Shown: positions 52,856 to 61,248, counted from the first letter of the stretch. The stretch is DNA of 64,000 bases from Clostridium thermarum (GCF_006351925.1 NZ_CP040924.1:1110501-1174500); one strand, 5' to 3'. Notes: generated by a model from the sequence alone, not told the origin. Numbers and translations: made by a program.

Positions 52856-53854
52856 ATGAATAGGAATAAGACATTTTGCGAGGAATGCAGAAGAGATGTC
52901 GAATACATGGTAGAAACAGCAACAATTAAGGGTAAACTTAAAGGCGAAGAATATGAGTATACCGGAAAGAAGGCTGTATGTAAAGAATGTGGGAGCGAAG
53001 TCTATGTAGCGGATATAGAGGACGAAAATCTAAAGGCTTTGTATACCACGTACCGTCAAAAAAATGGCATTATTTCGCTGGAGAAGATATTAGAAATACC
53101 TCAGAAATACAATATTGGCAAACGTCCGCTATCATTGCTTTTAGGTTGGGGAGAAATGACTTTTTCGAGATATTGTGAAGGTGATATGCCTACAAAACAG
53201 TATTCGGATATTCTTCAAAAGATTTATGATGATCCAGCATATTATAAAGAATTGCTGGAGAAAAATAAGGACAATTTAAAATCTCTGCAGGCATATGAAA
53301 AAAGTAAGCGGAAGGTACAGGAACTGCTTGGGGAAGAAAGCAAAACGGGTTCAAAGCTGGACTCAATTATCCAATATCTGCTTTATAAATGCGAGGACAT
53401 AACTCCTTTAGCTTTACAAAAGGCACTATATTATGTCCAGGGTTTTTATTATGCTTTTGAAGGACGATTTCTTTTTGAAGAAGATTGTGAGGCATGGGTT
53501 CATGGACCGGTTTACAGAGATATATATAACAGGTATTCATCTTATCGGTTTGACCCCATTGAGAGTGTTGAAGCTTTCGATGAATCAGTTTTTACAACTT
53601 CTGAAAAAGCGATATTGGATAGCGTTATTAAGAACTTCTGCTGTTATAGCGGAAAAACGCTAGAGAAGTTTACGCATCTGGAGAAACCATGGCGGCATAC
53701 CAGAGACGGTTTGCCAGTGGATGCGCATTCTAATCGTGTAATACCCAAAGAATTGATCGGGAAATATTTTGTAGCTGTGAAAGAAAAATTCAACATGCTT
53801 ACTCCTGGAGATATAGAAGTATATTCGAAAGCTATCTTTGAACAAATAAACTGA
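52856..53854 (+). CDS. Antitoxin: YgiT-type zinc finger, HTH and Panacea (DUF4065) domain
   Basis: A 332-residue three-part antitoxin. The N-terminal zinc finger (CEECRRDVEYMVE...AVCKECGSEVYVAD, two CxxC pairs) and HTH (LLGWGEMTFSRYCEGDMPTKQ) are of the MqsA/YgiT type. The C-terminal domain from about residue 175 (LDSIIQYLLYKCEDITPLALQKALYYVQGFYYAFEG, then CEAWVHGPVYRDIYNRY) is a SocA/Panacea (DUF4065) domain, known to neutralise varied toxins. The ATG at 52856 follows AAAGGAGG. It lies 31 bases after the toxin and is probably co-transcribed. It likely also represses the operon through the HTH. Confidence 0.9.
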   Translation: MNRNKTFCEECRRDVEYMVETATIKGKLKGEEYEYTGKKAVCKECGSEVYVADIEDENLKALYTTYRQKNGIISLEKILEIPQKYNIGKRPLSLLLGWGEMTFSRYCEGDMPTKQYSDILQKIYDDPAYYKELLEKNKDNLKSLQAYEKSKRKVQELLGEESKTGSKLDSIIQYLLYKCEDITPLALQKALYYVQGFYYAFEGRFLFEEDCEAWVHGPVYRDIYNRYSSYRFDPIESVEAFDESVFTTSEKAILDSVIKNFCCYSGKTLEKFTHLEKPWRHTRDGLPVDAHSNRVIPKELIGKYFVAVKEKFNMLTPGDIEVYSKAIFEQIN

Positions 53855-53876
53855 TATTTTTAGCTTCATTTAAGGT

Positions 53877-53918
53877 GAGATTTTTATGAGATGTAAACAC
53901 AGGTATACCATATATAAT
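53877..53918 (+). promoter_or_regulatory. Phage promoter-like box 1
   Basis: GAGATTTTTATGAGATG (53877-53893) and, 19 bases later, TATAATG (-10 at 53913-53918). There is no sigma-70 -35 at the expected place, so activation by a phage regulator is likely. An identical 17-base box lies at 54239. Confidence 0.6.
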
Positions 53919-53950
53919 GATATCGTGAAAAAATGCTATTAAAACACATA

Positions 53951-53968
53951 AGCCCTTCGGGGCTTTTT
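53951..53968 (+). terminator. Short terminator after box 1
   Basis: AGCCC-TTCG-GGGCT then five T, only about 25 bases after the expected start of transcription from box 1. Confidence 0.8.
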
Positions 53969-53997
53969 CTTATGACATAAAACGGGAGTGAGGAAAG

Positions 53998-54228
53998 ATG
54001 TACGATAATTGTTTTGGTAGTAACGGAAGGATTGGCTGCAATATCCTGACTGTACACAAGTGTCAACAAGATAAATGTTCTTTCTATAAAAGCGCCCAAG
54101 ATTTAGAGGAAGACAGAAAAAAAGCTTATATTTTACTTGCAGCTTTACCACCCGATATGCAGCGGTATATCTCCGACAAGTATTATAACGGCAGGATGCC
54201 ATGGGCGAAAAGTAAATGTGCTGTTTAG
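53998..54228 (+). CDS. Small Cys-containing phage protein
   Basis: A 76-residue protein (MYDNCFGSNGRIGCNILTVHKCQQDKCSFYK...) with four Cys (CFGSNGRIGC, CQQDKC) in the first 30 residues that could bind a metal. GAGGAAAG precedes the ATG. It lies between the two promoter/terminator modules and before the HNH gene. Its function is unknown; such small genes are common upstream of packaging modules. Confidence 0.65.
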   Translation: MYDNCFGSNGRIGCNILTVHKCQQDKCSFYKSAQDLEEDRKKAYILLAALPPDMQRYISDKYYNGRMPWAKSKCAV

Positions 54229-54238
54229 TATTCCAGAT

Positions 54239-54281
54239 GAGATTTTTATGAGATGAAATCCAATAAAAATCCAAATATAAT
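54239..54281 (+). promoter_or_regulatory. Phage promoter-like box 2
   Basis: GAGATTTTTATGAGATG (54239-54255) and, 20 bases later, TATAATGGTATTGTGAAAA (-10 at 54276-54281). Almost the same layout as box 1. Confidence 0.6.
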
Positions 54282-54303
54282 GGTATTGTGAAAAGTTATG
54301 GAT

Positions 54304-54338
54304 AAGCCTTCATGGGATGAACCTGTGAGGGCTTTTTT
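54304..54338 (+). terminator. Short terminator after box 2
   Basis: AAGCCTTCA / TGAGGGCTT (with a G-T pair) then a T-run, again about 20 bases after the expected start of box 2 transcripts. Confidence 0.75.
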
Positions 54339-54361
54339 ATACCAATAAAGGAGGTGGCCAG

Positions 54362-54721
54362 ATGCTAAGAAAACCAAAAAGGCCTTGCTCCTTTCCCCGC
54401 TGTCCTGAACTGACGGACGGAAGGTACTGTGACATGCATCAAAAACAAGTTGATGCTTATTACAACAAATACGAACGAGATCCCCAAACAAGAAAACGCT
54501 ATGACCGGAGATGGGGACGCATCAGGGACAGATATATTTCAGAGCATCCGCTTTGCGAGGAGTGCCAAAAGTACGGAAGGCTTACGCCAGCCAAAGAGGT
54601 ACATCATATCATCCCTTTATCCAAAGGCGGAACCAATGCAGACAGTAACCTTATGAGCCTGTGTAAAAGATGTCACTCGTCGATCACTGCTTGCGAAGGA
54701 GAGCGGTGGGCAAGACGGTAG
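54362..54721 (+). CDS. HNH endonuclease
   Basis: A 119-residue HNH nuclease. N-terminal Cys-rich segment (RPCSFPRCPELTDGRYCDMHQ) is followed by the HNH core: CEEC, EVHHIIPLSKGGTNADSNLMSLCKRCHSS, with the catalytic His pair and the zinc Cys. In HK97-type phages an HNH protein beside the terminase is needed for genome packaging. GGAGGTGGCCAG precedes the ATG. Confidence 0.93.
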   Translation: MLRKPKRPCSFPRCPELTDGRYCDMHQKQVDAYYNKYERDPQTRKRYDRRWGRIRDRYISEHPLCEECQKYGRLTPAKEVHHIIPLSKGGTNADSNLMSLCKRCHSSITACEGERWARR

Positions 54722-54841
54722 GGGGGTCAAAATCTCTGGCAAAGTGGTTTTGTGCAACGGGCGGGGGGTCACGCGCGAAAAATCGCAGTTTCAAACGGGG
54801 TATATCCCCTGTTTATTTTTACATGAATCGAGGTGATGTGT

Positions 54842-55393
54842 ATGGCAAAGGACGGTACCAACCGCGGCGGGGCACGTATCGGTGCAGGACAGAAGAAAAA
54901 GCCTCTGGCGGATAAGATTTTGGAAGGAAACCCCGGCAGACGAAAGCTCATGGTAATGGAGTTTACGGATGCTGCGGAACTGGAAGGAGAGAGCATGCCG
55001 CCACCGAGGGATTATCTTGCTGCAAAGCAGAAGAATGGAAAAACAACACTGGCGGTGGAAATATACGAAAAAACATGGCAGTGGCTTAAGGAACGCAGGT
55101 GTGTTCACCTTATCCCTGCGCAGCTTATAGAGCAATATGCCCAGAGTGTGGCGCGGTGGATCCAGTGCGAGGAATGTATCACTGAATTTGGCTTTCTTGC
55201 TAAGCATCCGACAACTGGCAATGCCATCCCGTCACCTTATGTGGCTATGAGTCAAAGCTTTATGAAACAGGCCAATAACCTGTGGTATCAAATTTATCAA
55301 GTCGTGCGGGAAAACTGTGCTACCGAATACAAGGGGGCTACTCCTCACGATGATGTTATGGAAAAACTACTGACAGCCAGGAGGGGTGGCTGA
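54842..55393 (+). CDS. Phage terminase small subunit (P27 family)
   Basis: A 183-residue terminase small subunit of the P27 family. The start MAKDGTNRGGARIGAGQKKKPLADKILEGNPGRRKL is characteristic, as is the later CVHLIPAQLIEQYAQSVARWIQCEE. It recognises phage DNA for packaging. The ATG at 54842 is set by GAGGTGATG. The next gene starts at its stop. Confidence 0.9.
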   Translation: MAKDGTNRGGARIGAGQKKKPLADKILEGNPGRRKLMVMEFTDAAELEGESMPPPRDYLAAKQKNGKTTLAVEIYEKTWQWLKERRCVHLIPAQLIEQYAQSVARWIQCEECITEFGFLAKHPTTGNAIPSPYVAMSQSFMKQANNLWYQIYQVVRENCATEYKGATPHDDVMEKLLTARRGG

Positions 55394-55575
55394 TGCATAA
55401 AACAAATTCAATCTTTCTTAGGGAACTAAGAAAATATAAAGACCATTTAACGAAGCAGCAGTTTAAGACTCTGCGGGGACAAGTAATAAACGGAGATTGT
55501 GAGGGCGCAAAAAAGGGTCTTAAGAAAATATTGAACAGGAGAATGCAGTATGAACATACAAAAAATATCTGTTGA
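55393..55575 (+). CDS. Small phage protein
   Basis: A 60-residue basic protein (KTNSIFLRELRKYKDHLTKQQFKTLRGQVINGDCEGAKKGLKKIL), seen between terminase small subunit and methylases in related prophages. It overlaps the previous stop (TGATG) and the next start by 26 bases. Function unknown. Confidence 0.7.
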   Translation: MHKTNSIFLRELRKYKDHLTKQQFKTLRGQVINGDCEGAKKGLKKILNRRMQYEHTKNIC

Positions 55576-56848
55576 AAAACTTAATCCAGCAGCATACAAC
55601 CCGCGCAAGGATTTAAAACCTGGCGATAAGGAATATGAAAAGCTAAAACGGTCAATAGAGGAATTTGGCTATGTGGAGCCTGTTATCTGGAACCAAAAAA
55701 CAGGTAATGTGGTAGGCGGGCATCAACGCTTAAAGGTTTTGCTGGACTTGGGACAGACTGAGATAGACTGCGTTGTAGTGGATCTTGACCCGCAGAGAGA
55801 AAAAGCGCTTAATCTTGCTCTTAATAAGATTCAGGGAGAGTGGGACGAGAATAAACTGGCTGAACTGATGGCTGAGTTGGACGCAGGTGCATTTGATGTT
55901 TCGCTTACAGGGTTTGACGCTTCTGAAATAGACGAACTGCTTAACCGATGGTACTCCAAAGAGGCGATACAAGACAGCTTTGACATAGATAAAGCGCATG
56001 AGGAAATTGTGCAGCGCGAGCCTGTAACGAAGCGGGGCGATATCTGGCTTCTCGGGAATCATCGCTTGATGTGCGGCGACTCTACTAAGGATGAGGATTT
56101 TGAGAAGTTGATGGAAGGGTGTCACGCACAGATGGCAGTGACTTCCCCTCCATATGGGGTAGGCAAAGAATATGAAAAGGCCGGGATTGAACCATGGTTC
56201 GAGACAGTACGCCCAGTGATTAGAAACCTGTGCAGGTATGCAGATATTGTCTGCTGGAACTTAGGTGATCTCTATGCCACCGGCTCTCAGTTTATTGAAC
56301 CCACCAGTGTTTACAGTGTGAACATGTTTTTGGAAAACGGTTACCGCCCTATCTGGATCCGCATTTGGAAGAAGCAAGGGCAAAATTTCGGCGTAGGACC
56401 CTATCATCTTGTTTCAAACAAGCCGGTTCAGCAGTATGAGTATATTTCAGCCTTCAGCAATAAAGGAGAAGTTGAGGAATATAACGATCAGGAATATGTA
56501 TGGCTTTCAGCCTTTGCGGGACACAGTTATAAATTTGTGAAACGGCTTACAAAGGAAGAACGCAAGAAATGGGGTTATGCTGGGATATGGGAGATGACCA
56601 CTGTACGGGCAAACAAGGAGCATCCTGCAATGTTCCCTGTGGAGCTTCCATGGCGGTGCATCAAAATGCACAGCGACAAAGGCGGTATTGTGCTTGAGCC
56701 GTTCTCTGGTAGCGGAACTACTATAATTGCGGCTGAACAGACCGAGCGTAAATGCTACGCAATGGAGTTATCCCCTGTTTACTGTGATTTAGCTGTTAAG
56801 CGCTGGGAGGAATTCACCGGTGAAAAAGCCATCAAACTGGAGGGTTAA
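55550..56848 (+). CDS. ParB-like nuclease domain fused to DNA methyltransferase (1)
   Basis: A 432-residue fusion. Residues about 1-130 form a ParB/sulfiredoxin domain (LNPAAYNPRKDLKPGD, EPVIWNQKTGNVVGGHQRLKVL). The rest is a beta-class methyltransferase with motif IV TSPPYGVG near 198 and motif I FSGSGTT near 384. TSPPY is typical of N4-cytosine or some adenine enzymes. ParB domains may direct the methylase to DNA. GAGAATGCAGT precedes the start. It is 43 percent or more alike by eye in the ParB part to the next gene. Confidence 0.9.
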   Translation: MNIQKISVEKLNPAAYNPRKDLKPGDKEYEKLKRSIEEFGYVEPVIWNQKTGNVVGGHQRLKVLLDLGQTEIDCVVVDLDPQREKALNLALNKIQGEWDENKLAELMAELDAGAFDVSLTGFDASEIDELLNRWYSKEAIQDSFDIDKAHEEIVQREPVTKRGDIWLLGNHRLMCGDSTKDEDFEKLMEGCHAQMAVTSPPYGVGKEYEKAGIEPWFETVRPVIRNLCRYADIVCWNLGDLYATGSQFIEPTSVYSVNMFLENGYRPIWIRIWKKQGQNFGVGPYHLVSNKPVQQYEYISAFSNKGEVEEYNDQEYVWLSAFAGHSYKFVKRLTKEERKKWGYAGIWEMTTVRANKEHPAMFPVELPWRCIKMHSDKGGIVLEPFSGSGTTIIAAEQTERKCYAMELSPVYCDLAVKRWEEFTGEKAIKLEG

Positions 56849-56853
56849 GATTT

Positions 56854-58107
56854 ATGGATATACTGAAAATACCAACAGAAAAACTAAAACCATCTAAATA
56901 TAATCCGCGGAAAGATTTAAAGCCTGGTGACCCTGAATATGAAAAATTACGTCGGTCTATTGAAGAGTTTGGATATGTAGAGCCGGTTATATGGAATAAA
57001 CGCACCGGGAATATTGTCGGCGGACATCAGCGTTATAAAGTACTTACAGCTTTGGGGTATAAGGAGATCGACTGTGTTGTACTTGATTTGGATGAACAGC
57101 GGGAAAAGGCACTCAATGTCACGCTGAATAAAATCAGTGGTGAGTTTGATATTCCGCTTTTGACCGATCTGCTTATGGATTTAAATGAAGATGGTTTTGA
57201 CGTTTCTCTTACCGGGTTTGATGCTGCGGAAATTGATGAGCTGTTCCGTGATAAAACAGCCGCTAATGTCAAAGAGGATAATTTCGATACAGAAAAGGCA
57301 ATTGCAGAGATTAAAACTCCGGTTACCAAAAAGGGCGACATATGGGTACTTGGCAGCCACCGTCTGATGTGCGGTGATAGCACCATGCTTTCAGATGTGC
57401 AAAAGCTGATGAACGGACAAAAGGCGAGATTTGTTTTCACCGACCCACCCTGGAATGTTGATTACGGTTCAGATACCAGGCATCCAAGCTGGAAGCCAAG
57501 ACAAATTCTAAATGACAATATGAGCACCGAAGAATTCGGTGCTTTTTTATTGCGCGCTTTTAAATGCATGAAAGAGGTTTCTGAAGCCGGATGCATGACC
57601 TATGTGGTAATGAGTGCTCAGGAATGGGGCAGTTTGATGAACGTCATGCGGGAGGCAGGGTATCACTGGTCGAGCACAATTATATGGAAAAAAGACAGCT
57701 TGGTACTATCAAGAAAGGACTATCATACCCAGTACGAGCCGATCTGGTATGGTTGGCTTGATGGAACACGCCTTTGCCCGCTTAAAGACCGTAAACAGTC
57801 AGATGTTTGGGAGATACCCCGTCCTAAAGTATCGGAGGAGCACCCTACCATGAAGCCGGTATCGCTTGTAGCAAAGGCAATGCTCAATAGTTCCCATATT
57901 GGAGATTTAACTCTTGACCTGTTCGGTGGTTCTGGTACGACAATGATTGCGGCACAGCAGACCGGGCGGGTTTGTTTTATGATGGAGCTTGACTCGAAAT
58001 ACTGCGATGTGATTGTAAAGCGCTATGTTTCACAATTTGGCACAGATTCAGTATTCTTGGTAACAGGTAGTGAAAAAATACCTTACGCGGAAACACAGAT
58101 TGATTAA
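56854..58107 (+). CDS. ParB-like nuclease domain fused to DNA methyltransferase (2)
   Basis: A 417-residue fusion with nearly the same ParB part (LKPSKYNPRKDLKPGD, GNIVGGHQRYKVL) but a different methyltransferase: motif IV FTDPPWNVDYG near 196 and motif I LFGGSGTT near 355. The DPPW form fits adenine-N6 methylation. It starts 5 bases after the first gene. The pair may have arisen by duplication and divergence of the catalytic half, giving two specificities that modify phage DNA against host restriction. Confidence 0.9.
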   Translation: MDILKIPTEKLKPSKYNPRKDLKPGDPEYEKLRRSIEEFGYVEPVIWNKRTGNIVGGHQRYKVLTALGYKEIDCVVLDLDEQREKALNVTLNKISGEFDIPLLTDLLMDLNEDGFDVSLTGFDAAEIDELFRDKTAANVKEDNFDTEKAIAEIKTPVTKKGDIWVLGSHRLMCGDSTMLSDVQKLMNGQKARFVFTDPPWNVDYGSDTRHPSWKPRQILNDNMSTEEFGAFLLRAFKCMKEVSEAGCMTYVVMSAQEWGSLMNVMREAGYHWSSTIIWKKDSLVLSRKDYHTQYEPIWYGWLDGTRLCPLKDRKQSDVWEIPRPKVSEEHPTMKPVSLVAKAMLNSSHIGDLTLDLFGGSGTTMIAAQQTGRVCFMMELDSKYCDVIVKRYVSQFGTDSVFLVTGSEKIPYAETQID

Positions 58108-58223
58108 AAATGTCCTTGCTTTCCCCTCAAAACAGAGCGTTAATGTACCCCACCAAAAAGGAAAGGTGGGATTTTTTATGGGAATCAAAAATGTTTTAGC
58201 TTATTTGAGGGGAGGTGTATGGC

Positions 58224-58916
58224 ATGAGCAATAACAGCTTTCGCTTTTCACAGAAGATTGTCGGTCAGGAGAGAAAAGCCATTGCCTCGGTCATAGCTGA
58301 AGCCCTGGAAGGCCAGGTGCGCTATGCCGGAGCACCGGAGTTTTTGTATGAGATTAAAGACGAAAAATCTGCTGGCAGTTGGACGATTGACAGGGACAGT
58401 GTGGTTCACTCACCGAAAATCAGTCTCAATGAAATAAAAACCATCCGTTCAGTTATTGACACGTTGAATGTGGAGGGCTTTTCAGCAGAGGGGACCATGA
58501 CAATTACTCTTTCGTTGGAGGGCTTTAGCGCGATTAGCCTTGAAAACCTAAATAATATGCTGGCCAGCAAAGAGACATTGATAAAGAAGGCGATGTTGAT
58601 TGAGGGGGAACTTGTAGTCTTAGCTGAAAATGATGAGATTTCCTTCCCTTTCTGGAACGCGACTTTAAATGCTGATGAAGTGCAGACCTATATAACGCTG
58701 GCAAAGCAGATGGCAGAACAGGCAAAATTACAGAAGCGAGTACTACGAAAAGAAAAACCAACAGATAATGAAAAATATGCTTTTCGCTGTTTCCTGCTTA
58801 GGTTGGGGTTTATAGGTGATAACTTCAAAACTGAACGCAAGGTGTTACTTTCAAGGCTGTCCGGTAACGGGGCGTATCGGAAAGGCAGAGCAAAGGCGGT
58901 GGACGAAAATGAATAA
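58224..58916 (+). CDS. Unknown phage protein, amidoligase-associated
   Basis: A 230-residue protein with the ATG at 58224 set by GGGGAGGTG. The N-terminal part is not recognised (VGQERKAIASVIAEALEGQVRYAGAPEFLYEI). The last about 45 residues (NEKYAFRCFLLRLGFIGDNFKTERKVLLSRLSGNGAYRKG, read in parts) closely match the C terminus of the amidoligase at 59613-60512, with shared NEK-A-R, L-R-G-IGD-FK and L-GN-A-R positions. This suggests the two proteins share a partner or target. Overlaps the next gene. Confidence 0.75.
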   Translation: MSNNSFRFSQKIVGQERKAIASVIAEALEGQVRYAGAPEFLYEIKDEKSAGSWTIDRDSVVHSPKISLNEIKTIRSVIDTLNVEGFSAEGTMTITLSLEGFSAISLENLNNMLASKETLIKKAMLIEGELVVLAENDEISFPFWNATLNADEVQTYITLAKQMAEQAKLQKRVLRKEKPTDNEKYAFRCFLLRLGFIGDNFKTERKVLLSRLSGNGAYRKGRAKAVDENE

Positions 58917-59244
58917 TTTTCATAGCACCGCCTTCTTTGTCAAGCATCCGTTTAGAATAGAGGATTTAAAAGTGCCGCATCGGTATGAGACGAGGAAACG
59001 ATTTGTAGTTGTAAAAACTATCGAGCTATCAAAGATTGATTATGATAACTTCGTTGCCGACCTATGTGTTGATCGCATTTTCATTGAGGAAAATAAAGGG
59101 CTTTGTCATGTTAATGAGAATGGAGTGTGGCGTTGCCTGCTGGTTAAGCAGCGGGGACGGTCTGATGGAGTGTTGGTAATGCCGGATGGTAGAGATTACC
59201 CAAAGTATGCCGCATATTATCCTGGAGAGGAGGACGAACTATGA
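58909..59244 (+). CDS. DUF6329-like small phage protein
   Basis: A 111-residue protein (MNNFHSTAFFVKHPFRIEDLKVPHRYETRKRFVVVK...), beta-rich by pattern, similar to DUF6329. ATG at 58909, 8 bases overlapping the upstream stop. Part of the amidoligase cluster. No catalytic motif seen. Confidence 0.65.
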   Translation: MNNFHSTAFFVKHPFRIEDLKVPHRYETRKRFVVVKTIELSKIDYDNFVADLCVDRIFIEENKGLCHVNENGVWRCLLVKQRGRSDGVLVMPDGRDYPKYAAYYPGEEDEL

Positions 59245-59471
59245 GTGCAAGAGGCTTCCCTTCAAAAGAAACAGTCCTTCGCATTAAAGAGCAGTATCCG
59301 CCGGGAACACGTGTTGAGCTTATCTGCATGGATGATCCGTATTCTAAGCTGAAACCGGGAGACCAAGGAACAGTATCTTTCGTGGATGATATCGGAACTG
59401 TTCATATCAACTGGGACTGCGGTTCTTCTTTGGGTGTAGCCTATGGTATAGATGTGATCAGAAAGCTGTAA
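59241..59471 (+). CDS. DUF4314 protein
   Basis: A 76-residue protein with the DUF4314 pattern (VLRIKEQYPPGTRVELICMDDPYSKLKPGDQGTVSFVDDIGTVHINWDCGSSLGVAYGID). An SH3-like barrel is expected. Such genes recur beside amidoligases in clostridial prophages. Overlaps the previous gene by four bases (ATGA). Confidence 0.88.
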   Translation: MSARGFPSKETVLRIKEQYPPGTRVELICMDDPYSKLKPGDQGTVSFVDDIGTVHINWDCGSSLGVAYGIDVIRKL

Positions 59472-59612
59472 ATGTACACAATTCAAGATGTGTAAAATTG
59501 TTCAAAATCCAGTGGAAACTCACGCAGAATTGCCTTGCTATCCTGTGTTTTCAGTGGCCTAATGTACACTGCCAAAGGGCAAAAAACACAGAGAAAGCGA
59601 GGAGAAAGCGCA

Positions 59613-60512
59613 ATGCTTACAACGAGATTTGGAATCGAGGTAGAACTGACGGGGATTACAAGAAAACAAGCGGCAAAAACTGCAGCAGCTTTTCTTGGAG
59701 GGAGGGTTGAATCCAGCGGAGATTATTACGATACCCAAAAGGTTATTGCACCGGATGGACGGATATGGAAATTCATGAGCGACGGGAGCATCCGGACTCA
59801 GAAAAAGGAAAACGGCAGGATTGTGGCGGCTGGCCGGGAATATAGCGTCGAGTTGGTAAGCCCGATACTGACATACCGCGAAGACATTGAAACCCTGCAG
59901 GAATTGATAAGGAGGCTTCGCAAGGCTGGAGGTTTTGCAAACACAAGCTGTGGAATTCATATCCATATAGACGGTGCAGACCACACACCGCGAAGCATCC
60001 GTAATTTTATCAACATTATCGCCAGCAAGAATGACCTTTTCTATAAAGCATTGCAGATTGAGCCGGACAGGATGCGGTTTTGTAAAAAGATGGATGCGGC
60101 ACTGGTTGAGAAGATGAATCGGCGTAAGCCCAAAACCATGGCGGCGATTGAGAGCATCTGGTACGAAGGTTACAGCGAAAGCCGAAGCACCCATTACCAT
60201 AATAGCAGATACCACTTTTTGAACCTGCACAGCTTTTTTAATGGCAATGGGACAATTGAGCTTCGAGGCTTTAACAGCGAACTTCATGCGGGAAAAATTA
60301 GAAGCTACATAGTGCTTGCCCTTGCGTTAAACCATCAGGCGTTAACGCAAAAATGCGCTTCCAGCAAGAAACCACAGGTTGAAAATGAGAAGTTTGCCAT
60401 GCGGACATATCTCAACCGCATAGGACTTATTGGTGATGAGTTCAAAAACTGCCGGGAGCATCTTTGCAAACACCTTGATGGTAACGCTGCATGGCGGTTT
60501 CGGGCAGCATAG
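59613..60512 (+). CDS. Phage amidoligase
   Basis: A 299-residue member of the amidoligase family (PF12224), related to glutamine synthetase/GCS-type COOH-NH2 ligases. Visible motifs: FGIEVELTG at the start, DGSIR near 60, YSVELVSPIL near 75 (second metal-binding Glu), CGIHIHIDGAD near 115 and a later IELRGFNSELH. The ATG at 59613 follows GCGAGGAGAAAGC. The last about 44 residues match the C terminus of the protein at 58224. Family analysis predicts such enzymes make isopeptide-type links with amino acids. The cluster with GGCT suggests synthesis and removal of gamma-glutamyl or similar links. Confidence 0.9.
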   Translation: MLTTRFGIEVELTGITRKQAAKTAAAFLGGRVESSGDYYDTQKVIAPDGRIWKFMSDGSIRTQKKENGRIVAAGREYSVELVSPILTYREDIETLQELIRRLRKAGGFANTSCGIHIHIDGADHTPRSIRNFINIIASKNDLFYKALQIEPDRMRFCKKMDAALVEKMNRRKPKTMAAIESIWYEGYSESRSTHYHNSRYHFLNLHSFFNGNGTIELRGFNSELHAGKIRSYIVLALALNHQALTQKCASSKKPQVENEKFAMRTYLNRIGLIGDEFKNCREHLCKHLDGNAAWRFRAA

Positions 60513-60573
60513 ATAGACAAGCGCAGGGGTGGCTCTCCGCCTCTGCCTTGGTAAATACAAGGAGGATGATACG

Positions 60574-61041
60574 ATGAGCAAAGAAAAAGGAACCATATAT
60601 TTAGCATACGGAAGCAATCTGAACTTAAGGCAGATGGCATACCGCTGCCCAACGGCAAAAGTGCTGGGGAGTGCAAAACTCACAGGATACCGGCTGTTAT
60701 TCAGAGGAGGGAATGGCGGCGCAGTAGCGACAATAGAAAAACAAAAAGGTGAAAGTGTACCAGTAATGCTTTGGAGAATCATGCCTAATGATGAGAAAGC
60801 GCTGGACAGATATGAAGGTTATCCGCATCTATACCGGAAAGAAACGGTTAAGGTACGTTTCAAAGGGCAGTGGGTACCCGCAATGGTGTATATCATGAAT
60901 GAAGGTAGACCTTTGGGAGCACCGGGTCGTTACTATTACGAGGTGATTCGGCAGGGCTATTTAGATGCGGGTTTTGATATTTCATTTCTCAATAAAGCGG
61001 TAAGAGATTCAATTTCAGCGGCAGAGAAGTCAGAGGTGTAG
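60574..61041 (+). CDS. Gamma-glutamylcyclotransferase-fold (AIG2-like) protein
   Basis: A 155-residue GGCT/AIG2-like protein. The start IYLAYGSNLNLRQMAYRCPTA is the family signature, followed by the catalytic Glu region (DRYEGYPHLYRKETV). GGCTs release gamma-glutamyl groups as 5-oxoproline. It lies 61 bases after the amidoligase. AAGGAGG precedes the ATG at 60574. The pair could add and remove an amino-acid link. Confidence 0.9.
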   Translation: MSKEKGTIYLAYGSNLNLRQMAYRCPTAKVLGSAKLTGYRLLFRGGNGGAVATIEKQKGESVPVMLWRIMPNDEKALDRYEGYPHLYRKETVKVRFKGQWVPAMVYIMNEGRPLGAPGRYYYEVIRQGYLDAGFDISFLNKAVRDSISAAEKSEV

Positions 61042-61057
61042 GACATGGGTACAGATT

Positions 61058-61207
61058 ATGGCCATACGGGACAGCGGTGCCTGTAATATGTTTGACTTGC
61101 CAAGAGTACAGGAAGAGGCATATAAAATGGGGTTTTATGAATTAGTAGTATTTCTTAATGGACACAAGAAAGAATATGCCGAGTTTATCCTAACAGGCAA
61201 ACGATAA
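61058..61207 (+). CDS. Very small DUF5049-like phage protein
   Basis: A 49-codon gene reading MAIRDSGACNMFDLPRVQ...FILTGKR, matching the DUF5049 type (RDSG-NMFD, FYELVVFLNGHKKEY). ATG at 61058; the ribosome binding site is weak. Small proteins of this family lie just upstream of terminase large subunit genes in clostridial phages. Function unknown. Confidence 0.7.
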   Translation: MAIRDSGACNMFDLPRVQEEAYKMGFYELVVFLNGHKKEYAEFILTGKR

Positions 61208-61248
61208 CGGTTATAACGTAACAAGTTTCATAGAAATCCACTTTAGAG

